A DNA stretch of 64,000 bases from JBGAHD01 sp044226395 (GTDB lineage: Bacteria; Pseudomonadota; Gammaproteobacteria; Xanthomonadales; Ahniellaceae): the NCBI GenBank assembly GCA_044226395.1, contig JBGAHD010000001.1, positions 1,277,014 through 1,341,013 of the forward strand. The letters run 5' to 3'. Made by a program: the position numbers and the translations under genes. This document shows positions 52,455 to 60,957 of this stretch, one piece after another; the stretch's first letter is position 1, and every line of letters begins with the position of its first letter. The notes beneath the pieces were generated by a model. The model was not told the DNA's origin and made no database searches. It worked only from the letters and a program-made list of their open reading frames with translations.

Positions 52455-53944
52455 GCGCGCATCCGCGCCGGATTGAGCACCACGGGCAAGGCCGCGATCA
52501 CATCGCGCGCGAGCAGACCACGCACGCCTTGCGCGTTCGCCGCCCGCTGCGCCGCGCGCGCGTGCGCTTGCACGCCGACACTCGCGGCGTCGAATGCCGA
52601 CAAGCCTTGCGCGATCAAGGCCGCGATCACGCCCGTGAGCACATCGCCCATGCCGCCAGTGGCCATGCCGGGATGCGCGATGTCGCACACGCGCAGGGCG
52701 CCATCGATATCGGCGATCACGCTGCCCGCGCCCTTCAACACCACCGTGGCGCGATAGCGTTTGGCCAAGGCCGCGGCCTGCGCGTAGCGATCGGCTTGAA
52801 GCGTGGCGACATCGGCATCGGCCAAGCGCGCGGCTTCACCGGGATGCGGCGTGAGCACGCTATTGGGCGGTAGCAAGCGCGATTCGCGCGCGATCAAATT
52901 GAGCGCATCGGCATCGAGCACCAGCGGCTTGCCAGTAGCGATCGCGGCATCGAGCAGCGCATGCGACCACGCGCCCGTGCCGAGGCCCGGGCCGATGCCG
53001 ATGACGGTGGCGCGCGCGAACAGATCTTGCGCGGCACCGGGATCATCGATGCCGCGCGTCATCGCTTCGGGGCAAGCCGCGAGCAAGGGCGCGACGTGCG
53101 CTGGCCGCGTGAGCACGCTCACCAGGCCCGCGCCCGCGCGCAGCGCGGCTTCGGCGCTCAAGCGAATCGCGCCGCCGAAACCGAGCTCGCCGCCGATCAT
53201 CAGCGCATGTCCGAAGTGGCCTTTGTGCGCGGTCGGCGATCGCGGGGGCAAGGCGCGCGCGATGTCGGCGTCGTCGAGGCGCGTGACGAAGGGCGCGAGA
53301 TCCGCCGCGATTCTTGGATCGACCTCGAGCGTCTCCAACCAGCAATCGCCACGCAAGGCATGTGCTTCGCCCGTGAACAAGCCGCGCTTGTACGCGATGA
53401 AGCACACGGTCGCGGTGGCGCGCACGGCCTCGCCAGGCGCATGGCCGCGATCGGCGTCGAGACCTGAAGGCAAATCTAGCGAAAGCACCGGGCCATCAAA
53501 TCCATTGATCGCCGCAATCGCGCGCGCCGCGCGCCCTTCAGGCGGCCGCGTCAGCCCAATGCCAAAGATCGCGTCGACCACAAGATCGGCGTCGAGCGCG
53601 TCAAATTCGAAATCATCGCTGCAAATCGCGCCCAAGCCTTCGGCCTCGTGACGCGCGCGGCGCGCATCGGGCGTGCTTGGCGAGGCGACGGCGAGCACGC
53701 GCGCTTTCAGACCATCGCGCGCCGCGAGCCCCGCGACCACGTAGCCATCGCCACCGTTGTTGCCCGCGCCGCAGACCACGTCGATGCGTCGCGCCAGCGG
53801 CCAATTGGCGCGCAGCCGTCGATACGCGGCGACGCCCGCGCGATGCATCAGCACATAGCCGTCGCCGCCCAGCGCGGCGATGGCGCGGCGGTCGATTTCG
53901 CGCACCTGCGCGCAGGTCATCAAGGCGTGGGAGAAGGCGCTCAC
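52451..53944 (-). CDS. nnrDE: bifunctional NAD(P)H-hydrate epimerase / ADP-dependent NAD(P)H-hydrate dehydratase
   Basis: A 497-residue metabolite-repair enzyme. The N-terminal epimerase (about 1-215; YjeF_N) has GAGNNGGDGYV and DAIFGIGLTRPP; the C-terminal dehydratase (about 225-497; YjeF_C, ribokinase-like) has KGHFGHALMIGG, LTPHPGEAARL and GMATGGMGDVLTG. Together they restore damaged hydrated NAD(P)H. The start is the GTG at 53942-53944, exactly 6 nt after TATAAT and with no Shine-Dalgarno, so it is probably translated from a leaderless mRNA. It heads the nnrDE-tsaE-amidase-mutL string. Confidence 0.94.
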   Translation of the reverse strand: MSAFSHALMTCAQVREIDRRAIAALGGDGYVLMHRAGVAAYRRLRANWPLARRIDVVCGAGNNGGDGYVVAGLAARDGLKARVLAVASPSTPDARRARHEAEGLGAICSDDFEFDALDADLVVDAIFGIGLTRPPEGRAARAIAAINGFDGPVLSLDLPSGLDADRGHAPGEAVRATATVCFIAYKRGLFTGEAHALRGDCWLETLEVDPRIAADLAPFVTRLDDADIARALPPRSPTAHKGHFGHALMIGGELGFGGAIRLSAEAALRAGAGLVSVLTRPAHVAPLLAACPEAMTRGIDDPGAAQDLFARATVIGIGPGLGTGAWSHALLDAAIATGKPLVLDADALNLIARESRLLPPNSVLTPHPGEAARLADADVATLQADRYAQAAALAKRYRATVVLKGAGSVIADIDGALRVCDIAHPGMATGGMGDVLTGVIAALIAQGLSAFDAASVGVQAHARAAQRAANAQGVRGLLARDVIAALPVVLNPARMRA

Positions 53945-53967
53945 GCCGCGATTATACTTTCGCCATG
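53942..53967. promoter_or_regulatory. overlapping divergent leaderless promoters of nnrDE and queG
   Basis: The 20-bp gap holds TATAAT on the minus strand (53956-53951), 6 nt before the nnrDE GTG. It also holds TATACT on the plus strand (53953-53958), 6 nt before the queG ATG. The two -10 boxes share four base pairs, so only one polymerase could open DNA here at a time. Neither gene has a Shine-Dalgarno. No good -35 is visible on either side. Confidence 0.7.
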
Positions 53968-55035
53968 AACGATTCCGCGCCCGTCCCGCTCGATCCCGTC
54001 GCGCTGCGCCGCCAGGTGCTCGCCTGGGGCCTGGAACTGGGCTTTCAGCAGCTGGGCGTGGCGGCGATCGACCTGAGCGCGGACGAGGCCCATCTGCGCC
54101 AATGGCTGGCCGAGGGCATGCACGGCGACATGCACTACATGGCCGCGCACGGCGACAAGCGCTCGCGTCCGGCGGAGCTGGTGCCGGGCACGCTGACCGT
54201 GATCTCCGCGCGCATGGACTACTTGCCCGAGACCGAGCCGATGGAACGCGTGCTCGCCGATGGCGAGCGCGCCTATGTTTCGCGCTACGCGCTCGGCCGC
54301 GACTACCACAAACTCTTGCGCGCGCGATTGCAGAAGCTCGCCACGCGCATCGCCGAACACTACGGCGCCTTCGGCTATCGCGTGTTCACGGATTCGGCGC
54401 CGGTGCTGGAAAAACCGCTCGCGCGCGACGCGGGCCTGGGCTGGATCGGCAAGCACACGAACCTGATCAATACGCGCGCCGGTTCGTGGTTCTTTCTCGG
54501 CGAGATCTACACCGACCTGCCCTTGCCCGTCGACGCGCCAGCGAGCGCGCATTGCGGCACCTGCGTGCGGTGCATCGCCGCGTGCCCGACGCAGGCCATC
54601 GTCGCGCCCTATCGACTCGACGCGCGCCGCTGCATTTCCTATCTGACGATCGAAGCGCACGGTCCGATCCCGCTCGAGTTCCGCGAGGCCATGGGCAATC
54701 GCATCTACGGTTGCGACGACTGCCAGATGGTGTGCCCCTGGAACAAATTCGCGCGGCTGAGTGGCGAGCCAGATTTTCGCGAGCGCCATGGCCTGGGCTC
54801 GGCCAGTCTGGTCGAGGTGTTCGCGTGGGATGAAGCCGAGTTCGAGCGCCGCACCGAAGGCTCGGCGATCCGCCGCATCGGTCACGAGCGATGGCTGCGC
54901 AACATCGCCGTGGCCCTGGGCAACGCGCCGAGTTCACATGCCGTGATAGCGGCCCTGCAAGCGCGGCGCGAGCATCCCAGCGCGCTCGTGCGCGAACACG
55001 TCGAGTGGGCCCTGGCGCGTCACGCGACGCGTTGA
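53965..55035 (+). CDS. queG: epoxyqueuosine reductase
   Basis: A 356-residue cobalamin- and [4Fe-4S]-dependent enzyme of the last step of queuosine tRNA modification, reducing epoxyqueuosine to queuosine. Two cluster motifs are visible, CGTCVRCIAACPTQAI and GCDDCQMVCPWN, plus the N-terminal catalytic domain (GMHGDMHYM; the conserved Asp in TDSAPVLEK) and a HEAT-like C-terminus. ATG 53965 is chosen over a longer frame that lies in nnrDE. The divergent arrangement with nnrDE is the same as yjeS/yjeF in Escherichia coli. Confidence 0.95.
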   Translation: MNDSAPVPLDPVALRRQVLAWGLELGFQQLGVAAIDLSADEAHLRQWLAEGMHGDMHYMAAHGDKRSRPAELVPGTLTVISARMDYLPETEPMERVLADGERAYVSRYALGRDYHKLLRARLQKLATRIAEHYGAFGYRVFTDSAPVLEKPLARDAGLGWIGKHTNLINTRAGSWFFLGEIYTDLPLPVDAPASAHCGTCVRCIAACPTQAIVAPYRLDARRCISYLTIEAHGPIPLEFREAMGNRIYGCDDCQMVCPWNKFARLSGEPDFRERHGLGSASLVEVFAWDEAEFERRTEGSAIRRIGHERWLRNIAVALGNAPSSHAVIAALQARREHPSALVREHVEWALARHATR

Positions 55036-55042
55036 TTCGCGT

Positions 55043-56644
55043 CTAGCCGCGGCGCAAGCCGTGAATCTGTTCGAGCAAACCTCGCGTCGAAGCATCGAGC
55101 GACAAACTCGCCGCGACCTTGGGCTCGACCACCGCCGGCAGCAACGAACGCGCGATCACCTTGCCCAGTTCCACGCCCCACTGATCGAAGCTGTTGACGC
55201 CCCAAATGCGGCCTTGCGCGTGGACCTTGTGCTCGTACATCGCGATCAGTTCGCCGAATGCCTCGGGCGTGAGTTCGTCGAGCAGATACGTCGTGCTCGG
55301 TTGATTGCCCGGGCAGGCTTTCTGCGCGCGCAGCGCGGGATCGGTTTCGTGCGCGGCATCGGTGCCATGCATCATCGCGCTCGACTGCGCGAGCAGATTG
55401 GCCAGCAGCGCGTCGTGATTGTCGGCCAGACCATGCGCGGGCCGCGCCACGCCGATGAAATCCACCGGCACGACGTCGGGCGATTGATGCAGGGCTTGGA
55501 AGAAGGCGTGCTGCGCATTGCTGCCGACCTCGCCCCACAACACGGGCGCGACGGCGGCGTGCAAGGGCTCGCCGGTTTCGCGCACGCCCTTGCCGTTGGA
55601 TTCCATCTCGAGCTGCTGCAGAAACGATGGCAGCAAGCGCAGACGATCGTCGTAAGCAATCACCGCCAGCGTGGGAAAGCCCAGCGCATTGCGATTCCAG
55701 ATGCCGACCAGCGCGGTCATCACCGCGATGTTGCGCGCGAACGGTTCGCGCCGATAATGCTCGTCCATTAGCCGCGCGCCTTCGAGCATGCGCTCGAAGA
55801 TGTCCATGCCGCAGGTCAGCGCCACGGGCAAGCCCACCGCCGACCACAGCGAATAGCGGCCACCGACCCAGTCCCACATCGGCAGAATCGCGTCGTCGGC
55901 GATGCCGTAGGCGCGCGCCGCGGCGGTGTTGGCGGTGATCGCGATCATTCGCTCGCGCGCGGCGGCTTCGCCCAGCGCATCGGACAACCATTGGCGCAAC
56001 GCGCCGCCGTTGAGCAAGGTCTCTTGCGTGGTGAAGCTCTTCGACACCAGGCACACGCGCGTGCGCGCGGGATCGAGCGCGTTGCGAAGGCGCGCCACGG
56101 CCAGGCCATCGACATTGGCGACGAAGTGCACGCGCACGCGACCGTCGGCGTATTCCGACAGGGCTTCGCATGCCAGACGCGGCCCGAGATCCGAGCCGCC
56201 GATGCCGACGTGAATCACTTCCACCGGTGCCTCGGGCGTGCCCTGCGCGCGCCAGGCATCGCTGAGCTTGCGCATGCGCGCGCGCACGGTCGCGGCTTCG
56301 GCGATGGCGCGACCGGTGACGCTGTCGGCGGGTGCCGTCGTATTCGCCGCGCGTAAAGCCGTGTGCAGCGCCGGACGATTTTCCGAACGATTGACCGCAA
56401 CGCCGTTGAAAAAATCGGCGATGGCGGCTTCGAGACCCGCCGAATGCGCGAGTTCGATCAAGGCCGCGATCGCGGCCTTGTCGACGCGCTGCTTGGCGAA
56501 GTCGGCGTAGATCGCGCCCAGGCGCAAGCTCAGATGCTCGGTGCGATCGACATCGCGCGCGAACAGTTCGACGAGATGCGTGTCGTGCAAGCGGGCCGCT
56601 TGCGCGGAGAGATCCTTCCAGGCGGAAATCGAAGCGCCAGCCAT
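55043..56644 (-). CDS. pgi: glucose-6-phosphate isomerase
   Basis: A 533-residue glycolytic enzyme that interconverts glucose-6-phosphate and fructose-6-phosphate. Both family signatures are present: WVGGRYSLWSAVGLP and GRIWGVNSFDQWGVELGK, with the catalytic Glu in LWGEVGSNAQHAF. I prefer ATG 56642-56644 (GAGGATG upstream) to two further in-frame ATGs upstream (56692, 56713), since the family N-terminus begins near here. It is convergent with queG, with only 7 bp between the stops. Confidence 0.95.
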   Translation of the reverse strand: MAGASISAWKDLSAQAARLHDTHLVELFARDVDRTEHLSLRLGAIYADFAKQRVDKAAIAALIELAHSAGLEAAIADFFNGVAVNRSENRPALHTALRAANTTAPADSVTGRAIAEAATVRARMRKLSDAWRAQGTPEAPVEVIHVGIGGSDLGPRLACEALSEYADGRVRVHFVANVDGLAVARLRNALDPARTRVCLVSKSFTTQETLLNGGALRQWLSDALGEAAARERMIAITANTAAARAYGIADDAILPMWDWVGGRYSLWSAVGLPVALTCGMDIFERMLEGARLMDEHYRREPFARNIAVMTALVGIWNRNALGFPTLAVIAYDDRLRLLPSFLQQLEMESNGKGVRETGEPLHAAVAPVLWGEVGSNAQHAFFQALHQSPDVVPVDFIGVARPAHGLADNHDALLANLLAQSSAMMHGTDAAHETDPALRAQKACPGNQPSTTYLLDELTPEAFGELIAMYEHKVHAQGRIWGVNSFDQWGVELGKVIARSLLPAVVEPKVAASLSLDASTRGLLEQIHGLRRG

Positions 56645-56842
56645 GTGTCCATCATCCTCGGCAACAGCGGGAGAGTGTTCGCGCGACGACATGATTGATG
56701 GCCGCGCGGCCACGCGCGCGTCGTGCGCGAATCGGATCGAACGAAGGCTGCTGGGAGACGCGCCTCGATAAGACCCGCGCGAGCGGCGCGGCGAGGCGGG
56801 TATTTATGCGGGGGATGCTGCCGCGATGCAACATTTCGCGGC

Positions 56843-56875
56843 AAAAAAAAACCCTCGTCTGAAACCAGCGAGGGT
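56843..56875 (-). terminator. strong intrinsic terminator (panC operon or small RNA)
   Basis: Minus strand: ACCCTCG / CGAGGGT stem (56875-56869 with 56857-56851) and an 11-nt loop, followed by eight or nine T. The best T-tract in the window. Confidence 0.93.
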
Positions 56876-57048
56876 AGAATCGGAGTGACGATTACCTAAA
56901 CAATGCGCCCTGCTACCTGTCGGGGATCGCTGCTCAGCGGTCAACCCGACTTCGGTGAGAAAAGTACCACAGCCTGTGGTGAAAAGCCACACGTTGTTGC
57001 TTGTAGACAAAGTTTTGATCAGGGCCTGTCTCATCCTCACCACAAGGC
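56846..57048 (-). ncRNA. candidate small RNA or long structured 3' UTR downstream of panC
   Basis: The minus-strand segment between the panC stop (57066) and a strong terminator (56843-56875) is about 190 nt, clearly less GC-rich than the window, and has no believable gene. On the minus strand TGCTATATG (hexamer 57054-57049) resembles an extended -10, so transcription could start near 57042. Inside, ACCACAGGCTGTGGT can fold into a hairpin, and GTGGTGAG near the 5' end could pair with CTCACC in the middle. It does not match 6S RNA, SRP RNA, tmRNA, RNase P or any riboswitch I can recall. A processed panC 3' UTR is the alternative. Confidence 0.45.
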
Positions 57049-57065
57049 CATATAGCAAATCTCGC

Positions 57066-57917
57066 TCAGACCTTATCGATCAACAGGTTATCGATTAAGC
57101 GCGCCTTGCCCAGCCAGGCTGCAATTAACGCGATCCGTGGCGCGCGCGTGGTTTCCGACCACTCGCCGAGGGTGTCGGCCCGACGAATGGCGGCGTAATC
57201 GGGGCGAAAACCCGCGGCGACCAAGTCGGCCAGGGCCTGGGCCTCGATCTGCGCCAGCTCGCGTCCTTCGCGCGCTTGATTCGCCATGCGCTGCAAGGTG
57301 GCGTGGATGGTCGCGGCCGTGCGCCGCTCCGCGTCGCTCAGGTATTGATTGCGCGAACTCATGGCCAGGCCATTGGCTTCGCGCACGGTCGGCGCGGCGA
57401 CGATTTCGATGGGCATCGCTAGATCCGCGACCAATCGGCGAATCACCAACAATTGCTGATAGTCCTTGGCGCCGAACACGGCCACGTCGGGCACGACCAT
57501 GCCGAAGAGTTTCGCCACCACGGTGGCGACGCCAGCGAAGTGACCCGGGCGAAACGCGCCGCACAAGGTTTCGCCGAGCACCGGCACTTCGATACGCACG
57601 TGCTCGGCCGTGCCCAAGGGATACATCTCGCCAACGCTGGGCGCGAACAACGCGTGACAGCCCGCGCTGGCCAAGCCCGCGCGATCGGCATCGAGCGTGC
57701 GCGGATAGCGCGCGAAATCCTCGTTGGGCCCAAACTGCGTGGGATTGACGAACACGGTCGCGATCACGCGATCGGCGTGACGACGCGCGATCTCGACCAA
57801 GGCGAAATGCCCCGCGTGGAGATTGCCCATGGTCGGCACCAGGGCGATGCGCTCGCCATTTCCGCGCCACGCGCGAACTTGTTCGCGCGTCTGCGCGACG
57901 GTTTCGATCAGACGCAT
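57066..57917 (-). CDS. panC: pantothenate synthetase
   Basis: A 283-residue enzyme that joins pantoate and beta-alanine with ATP to form pantothenate, the CoA precursor. Nucleotidyltransferase motifs: VPTMGNLHAGH (HIGH-like), FVNPTQFGPNEDF, GAKDYQQL, and the KMSKS-like MSSRNQYLS. The start is ATG 57915-57917, because the in-frame extension to 58034 lies in panB. 34 bp after panB. Confidence 0.95.
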   Translation of the reverse strand: MRLIETVAQTREQVRAWRGNGERIALVPTMGNLHAGHFALVEIARRHADRVIATVFVNPTQFGPNEDFARYPRTLDADRAGLASAGCHALFAPSVGEMYPLGTAEHVRIEVPVLGETLCGAFRPGHFAGVATVVAKLFGMVVPDVAVFGAKDYQQLLVIRRLVADLAMPIEIVAAPTVREANGLAMSSRNQYLSDAERRTAATIHATLQRMANQAREGRELAQIEAQALADLVAAGFRPDYAAIRRADTLGEWSETTRAPRIALIAAWLGKARLIDNLLIDKV

Positions 57918-57951
57918 GCTGGCCCCCGCCGTGGTGACGTCGTGTGAAGGT

Positions 57952-58785
57952 TCAGAACGATTCGGATTCGTTGGGGAAACTGGCATCGCGCACCGCGCCG
58001 ACATACGCCGCCACGGCTTCGCCAATGGAACCACGGCCCGCGAGGAAATTGCGCACGAAGCGCGGTCGCTTGCCGGGATACAGACCGATCATGTCGTAGC
58101 ACACCAGCACCTGGCCATCGCAATGCGGGCCGGCGCCGATGCCGATGGTGGGAATCGGCAGCTCGCGCGTGATCTCGGCCGCGAGCGCGGCCGGCACGCA
58201 TTCGAGCACCAGCATGCTCGCGCCCGCGGCGACCACGGCGCGTGCGTCCTCGCGCAGCTTTCGCGCGGTCGCTTCGTCCTTGCCCTGCACCTTGTAACCG
58301 CCGAGGCGATGCACCGACTGCGGCGTCAGGCCCAGGTGCGCGCACACGGGAATGTCGCGATCGACCATGTAGCGGATCGAATCGAGCACGTGGCCCGCGC
58401 CTTCGACCTTGACCATCTGCGCGCGGCCTTCGCTCATCAGCCGCACGGCGGAATCGTGCGCGGCGCGCGGTTCGGGAAAACTGCCGAAGGGCAGATCGGC
58501 GATCAGCAGCGCGCGCTGGATGCCGCGCGCCACCGCGCAAGCGTGATAGACCATGTGATCGACATTCACCGCGAGCGTGGTGCGATGTCCCTGCACCACC
58601 ATGCCCAGCGAATCACCGACCAGGATCACGTCGACGCCATGCGCGTCGAAGGTCGCGGCCTGGCTGTAGTCGTAGGCGGTCAGCGCGGCGATGCGCTCGC
58701 CGCCGGCGGCCTTGCGTTCGATCAAGGCCGACGCGGTCAGGCGCAAGGCCGAACGCGACGAGGAAGGTGCGGCGCCGTAGGTCAT
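57952..58785 (-). CDS. panB: 3-methyl-2-oxobutanoate hydroxymethyltransferase
   Basis: A 277-residue TIM-barrel enzyme that makes ketopantoate from 2-oxoisovalerate and methylene-tetrahydrofolate. Seen: TAYDYSQAATFDAHGVDVILVGDSLGMV (in parts, metal-binding Asp), VKVEGAG, AHLGLTPQ, LECVP with catalytic Glu, and GIGAGPHCDGQVLV. The ATG at 58783-58785 has no good Shine-Dalgarno. 69 bp after folK and 34 bp before panC. The panD and panE genes are not in the window. Confidence 0.95.
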   Translation of the reverse strand: MTYGAAPSSSRSALRLTASALIERKAAGGERIAALTAYDYSQAATFDAHGVDVILVGDSLGMVVQGHRTTLAVNVDHMVYHACAVARGIQRALLIADLPFGSFPEPRAAHDSAVRLMSEGRAQMVKVEGAGHVLDSIRYMVDRDIPVCAHLGLTPQSVHRLGGYKVQGKDEATARKLREDARAVVAAGASMLVLECVPAALAAEITRELPIPTIGIGAGPHCDGQVLVCYDMIGLYPGKRPRFVRNFLAGRGSIGEAVAAYVGAVRDASFPNESESF

Positions 58786-58854
58786 GACCAGGATTCGAAG
58801 CGCCAGCGGCTGCCGGACGGAGGGCGCGGATTATTGGGCCTGCGCGCCGTGGGC

Positions 58855-59409
58855 TCAAGAGTGACGCGCGCCGACGCGTGTCGTCGTGGCGTGATCGTCG
58901 TCGTCGGACAAGGGCCGAACGCCCTCGCGTTCGGCCACCGACAAGGCCGCCAGGCAATCGCGCGCGGCGCCGATGCCGGGAATTCGTGCATACGGCGCGA
59001 GTTCGAGCAAGGGCACCAGGGCGAACGCGCGCTGCGCCAGGCGCGGATGCGGCACATGACAACCGGGCATATCGACGCGCGCGTCGCCATCGAGCAGCAG
59101 ATCGAGATCGATCGACCGCGGCGCCCAGCGCTCATCGCCGCGTTCGCGGCCGACGCCGCGCTCGACGTCGAGCAAGCGGTCGACCAAGGCTTTCGGCGAC
59201 AGGCTAGTCGCGAGCTCGGCCACGGCATTGATGAATTCGGGTTGATCGACGCGGCCCCAGGGCGCGGTCACGTAGCAACGGCTCACGCGCAGCACGCGCG
59301 TGTCGCTGGCATCGAGCAGGCGCAGGGCCTGACGCACCTGCGCCACGGGATCGCCCAGATTCGCGCCCAGGCCGACGTAGAGGCCCTGGCGCATGCCCTG
59401 CCCCGACAT
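58855..59409 (-). CDS. folK: 6-hydroxymethyl-7,8-dihydropterin pyrophosphokinase (HPPK)
   Basis: A 184-residue folate-biosynthesis enzyme that transfers pyrophosphate from ATP to hydroxymethyldihydropterin. Motifs: YVGLGANLGDP, PWGRVDQPEFINAVAEL, RWAPRSIDLDLLLDGD with the metal-binding aspartates, and VPHPRLAQRAFALVPL. Start uncertain: ATG 59409 lies 5 bp after the pcnB stop; ATG 59394 has a better purine stretch (GGGGCAGGG) upstream and gives 179 residues. The C-terminus carries an extra Asp/His/Thr-rich tail. The order pcnB-folK-panB-panC matches enterobacteria. Confidence 0.94.
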   Translation of the reverse strand: MSGQGMRQGLYVGLGANLGDPVAQVRQALRLLDASDTRVLRVSRCYVTAPWGRVDQPEFINAVAELATSLSPKALVDRLLDVERGVGRERGDERWAPRSIDLDLLLDGDARVDMPGCHVPHPRLAQRAFALVPLLELAPYARIPGIGAARDCLAALSVAEREGVRPLSDDDDHATTTRVGARHS

Positions 59410-59414
59410 CGCTC

Positions 59415-60737
59415 TCAGGCCGAACGGGGACGACGTCGACGACGGCGCCGTTCGGGCGCGGCATCGGCCGGCGGCGGCGCGCCGTCGGCGGGCGTGGCGG
59501 GCGCGTGCTTGCCTTGAGCGTCGCGCCACCACTGCACCAGCGGTTCGATCTCGGGCTCGTCCACGGCGCGCAGGCACAGAAAATCGTACGCGGCGCGAAA
59601 GCGCGGATGCGACATCAAGCGCAGCACGCGCTTGCGCGAGGTCTGCGCCATGCGCGCCTGCAGCAGCCAGATCTCCATCATCGGCACGGTGAAGCGCTTG
59701 GGCAGCGCCACGCGACGACTTTGCGCCAGCACCACGCGATTGGCCGCGCGCGCCCAGGCCAATTGCGCGTCGACGTTGCGACCGCGCTCGATCTCGAACT
59801 CGCGCCGCGCCGCCGGCCACAACAAGGCCGCGAGCAGGAACGCCGGCGTCACTGGCTTGCCTTCGAGAATGCGTTGATCCGTGCCTTCGAGCGCGGCGCG
59901 AATGACGTGGGCAATGTGTTCCTCGCCCTCGCCCACCATCGCCGCCGCGGTGACCGGCAGCAATTGCCCGAGCAGGCCCGAGGCTTCGAGCCAACGGAAA
60001 CTTTCGTACGCATGACCGCCCAGGAACAGCTTGAGCATCTCGTCGAACAGTCGCGCCGGCGCGGCTTCCGCGAGCAGCGGCGCCAGATGCGCGATGCGAC
60101 CCCAGGCCTCGTCCTCGATGCGAAAGCCGAGCTTCGCGGCCAGACGCACCGCGCGCAGCATGCGCACCGGGTCTTCGCGATAGCGCTGCTCGACGTCGCC
60201 GATCAGGCGCAGCACGCGATTATTGACGTCGTCGAAACCGCCGACGTAGTCGCGCACGGAGAAATCGTCGATCGCGTAGTACAGCGCGTTGGCGGTGAAG
60301 TCGCGCCGCACCGCGTCGTCCTCGATCGTGCCGTAGACGTTGTCGCGCACGATGCGGCCATCGACCACGTGACGATCGCCGGAGCCATCGTCGTCATTGG
60401 CGCGGAACGTCGCGACCTCGATCACCTCGCGCCCGAACACCACGTGCGCCAATCGAAACCGTCGACCGATCAGTCGACAATTGCGAAACAGCGCCTTGAC
60501 CTGTTCGGGCGTGGCATTGGTGGCGATGTCGAAATCCTTGGGATTGCCACCCAACAAGAGATCGCGCACCGCGCCACCGACCAGGTACGCGGCGAAGCCG
60601 CCTTCCTTGAGTCGGTAGAGCACGCGCAGGGCGTTGGGGCTGATGTTCTTGCGCGAAATGCCATGTTCTTCACGCGGCACCACGCGCAGCCGCATCGTGG
60701 CGGCGGAGGGGTTGGAACGGATCGAAGTATCGGCCAT
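59415..60737 (-). CDS. pcnB: poly(A) polymerase I
   Basis: A 440-residue class II nucleotidyltransferase that adds poly(A) tails to RNA 3' ends to promote decay. Catalytic head: LVGGAVRDLLLGGNPKDFDIATNA (split here for length), with GG and DxD, then RRDFTANALYY and REDPVRMLRAVRLAAKLGF. A very basic C-terminus (RRRRRRRPRSA) could bind RNA. Poly(A) polymerases and CCA-adding enzymes are similar. The pcnB reading rests on the long C-terminal part, the RNA-binding tail and the folK linkage. The start is ATG 60735-60737. A TAAAGT box lies 8 nt before it, nearly the leaderless arrangement. Confidence 0.92.
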   Translation of the reverse strand: MADTSIRSNPSAATMRLRVVPREEHGISRKNISPNALRVLYRLKEGGFAAYLVGGAVRDLLLGGNPKDFDIATNATPEQVKALFRNCRLIGRRFRLAHVVFGREVIEVATFRANDDDGSGDRHVVDGRIVRDNVYGTIEDDAVRRDFTANALYYAIDDFSVRDYVGGFDDVNNRVLRLIGDVEQRYREDPVRMLRAVRLAAKLGFRIEDEAWGRIAHLAPLLAEAAPARLFDEMLKLFLGGHAYESFRWLEASGLLGQLLPVTAAAMVGEGEEHIAHVIRAALEGTDQRILEGKPVTPAFLLAALLWPAARREFEIERGRNVDAQLAWARAANRVVLAQSRRVALPKRFTVPMMEIWLLQARMAQTSRKRVLRLMSHPRFRAAYDFLCLRAVDEPEIEPLVQWWRDAQGKHAPATPADGAPPPADAAPERRRRRRRPRSA

Positions 60738-60777
60738 CGATGGCGACTTTACCGGCGGAGCAATGCGAATCCCAGGA

Positions 60778-60805
60778 TTGTGCTTGATTTTCAAGTCGCT
60801 ATACT
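60778..60805 (+). promoter_or_regulatory. tRNA-Glu promoter
   Basis: TTGTGC (60778-60783), a 16-bp spacer and TATACT (60800-60805). Start near 60812, about 24 nt before the tRNA 5' end. It is divergent from pcnB. Confidence 0.65.
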
Positions 60806-60835
60806 ACGCGCCTGCTTTTCTAAAGCTCAAGGCAC

Positions 60836-60911
60836 GCTCCCTTCGTCTAGTGGTCTAGGACACCGCCCTCTCAAGGCGGGAACACGAGTTCGAACCTCGT
60901 AGGGAGCGCCA
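60836..60911 (+). tRNA. tRNA-Glu (anticodon CTC)
   Basis: A 76-nt cloverleaf with CCA encoded. Acceptor GCTCCCT/AGGGAGC with G as discriminator, D-arm containing GTCTAGTGGTCTAGGAC, anticodon stem CCGCC/GGCGG with loop CTCTCAA (anticodon CTC, codon GAG), T-loop TTCGAAC. The TTCGTCTAG start of the D-arm is typical of tRNA-Glu. The ferredoxin gene begins 47 bp downstream and may share the transcript. Confidence 0.96.
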
Positions 60912-60957
60912 ACTTTACTTCGCGTCGCCGTCACCAGCCGCCGGGAGTGCCGACCAC

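Noticed and set aside
56846..57048. 6S RNA or a known riboswitch between panC and pgi
   Set aside because: The segment lacks the long terminal stem and central bubble of 6S RNA and the core motifs of the TPP, SAM, glycine and cobalamin riboswitches that I know.
56804..57058. 84-codon minus-strand frame between pgi and panC
   Set aside because: It reads through a strong intrinsic terminator, has no ribosome binding site, and its composition is unlike other proteins here. The segment is better read as untranslated RNA.
57823..59517. 564-codon plus-strand frame opposite panB and folK
   Set aside because: Antisense shadow of conserved pantothenate and folate genes.
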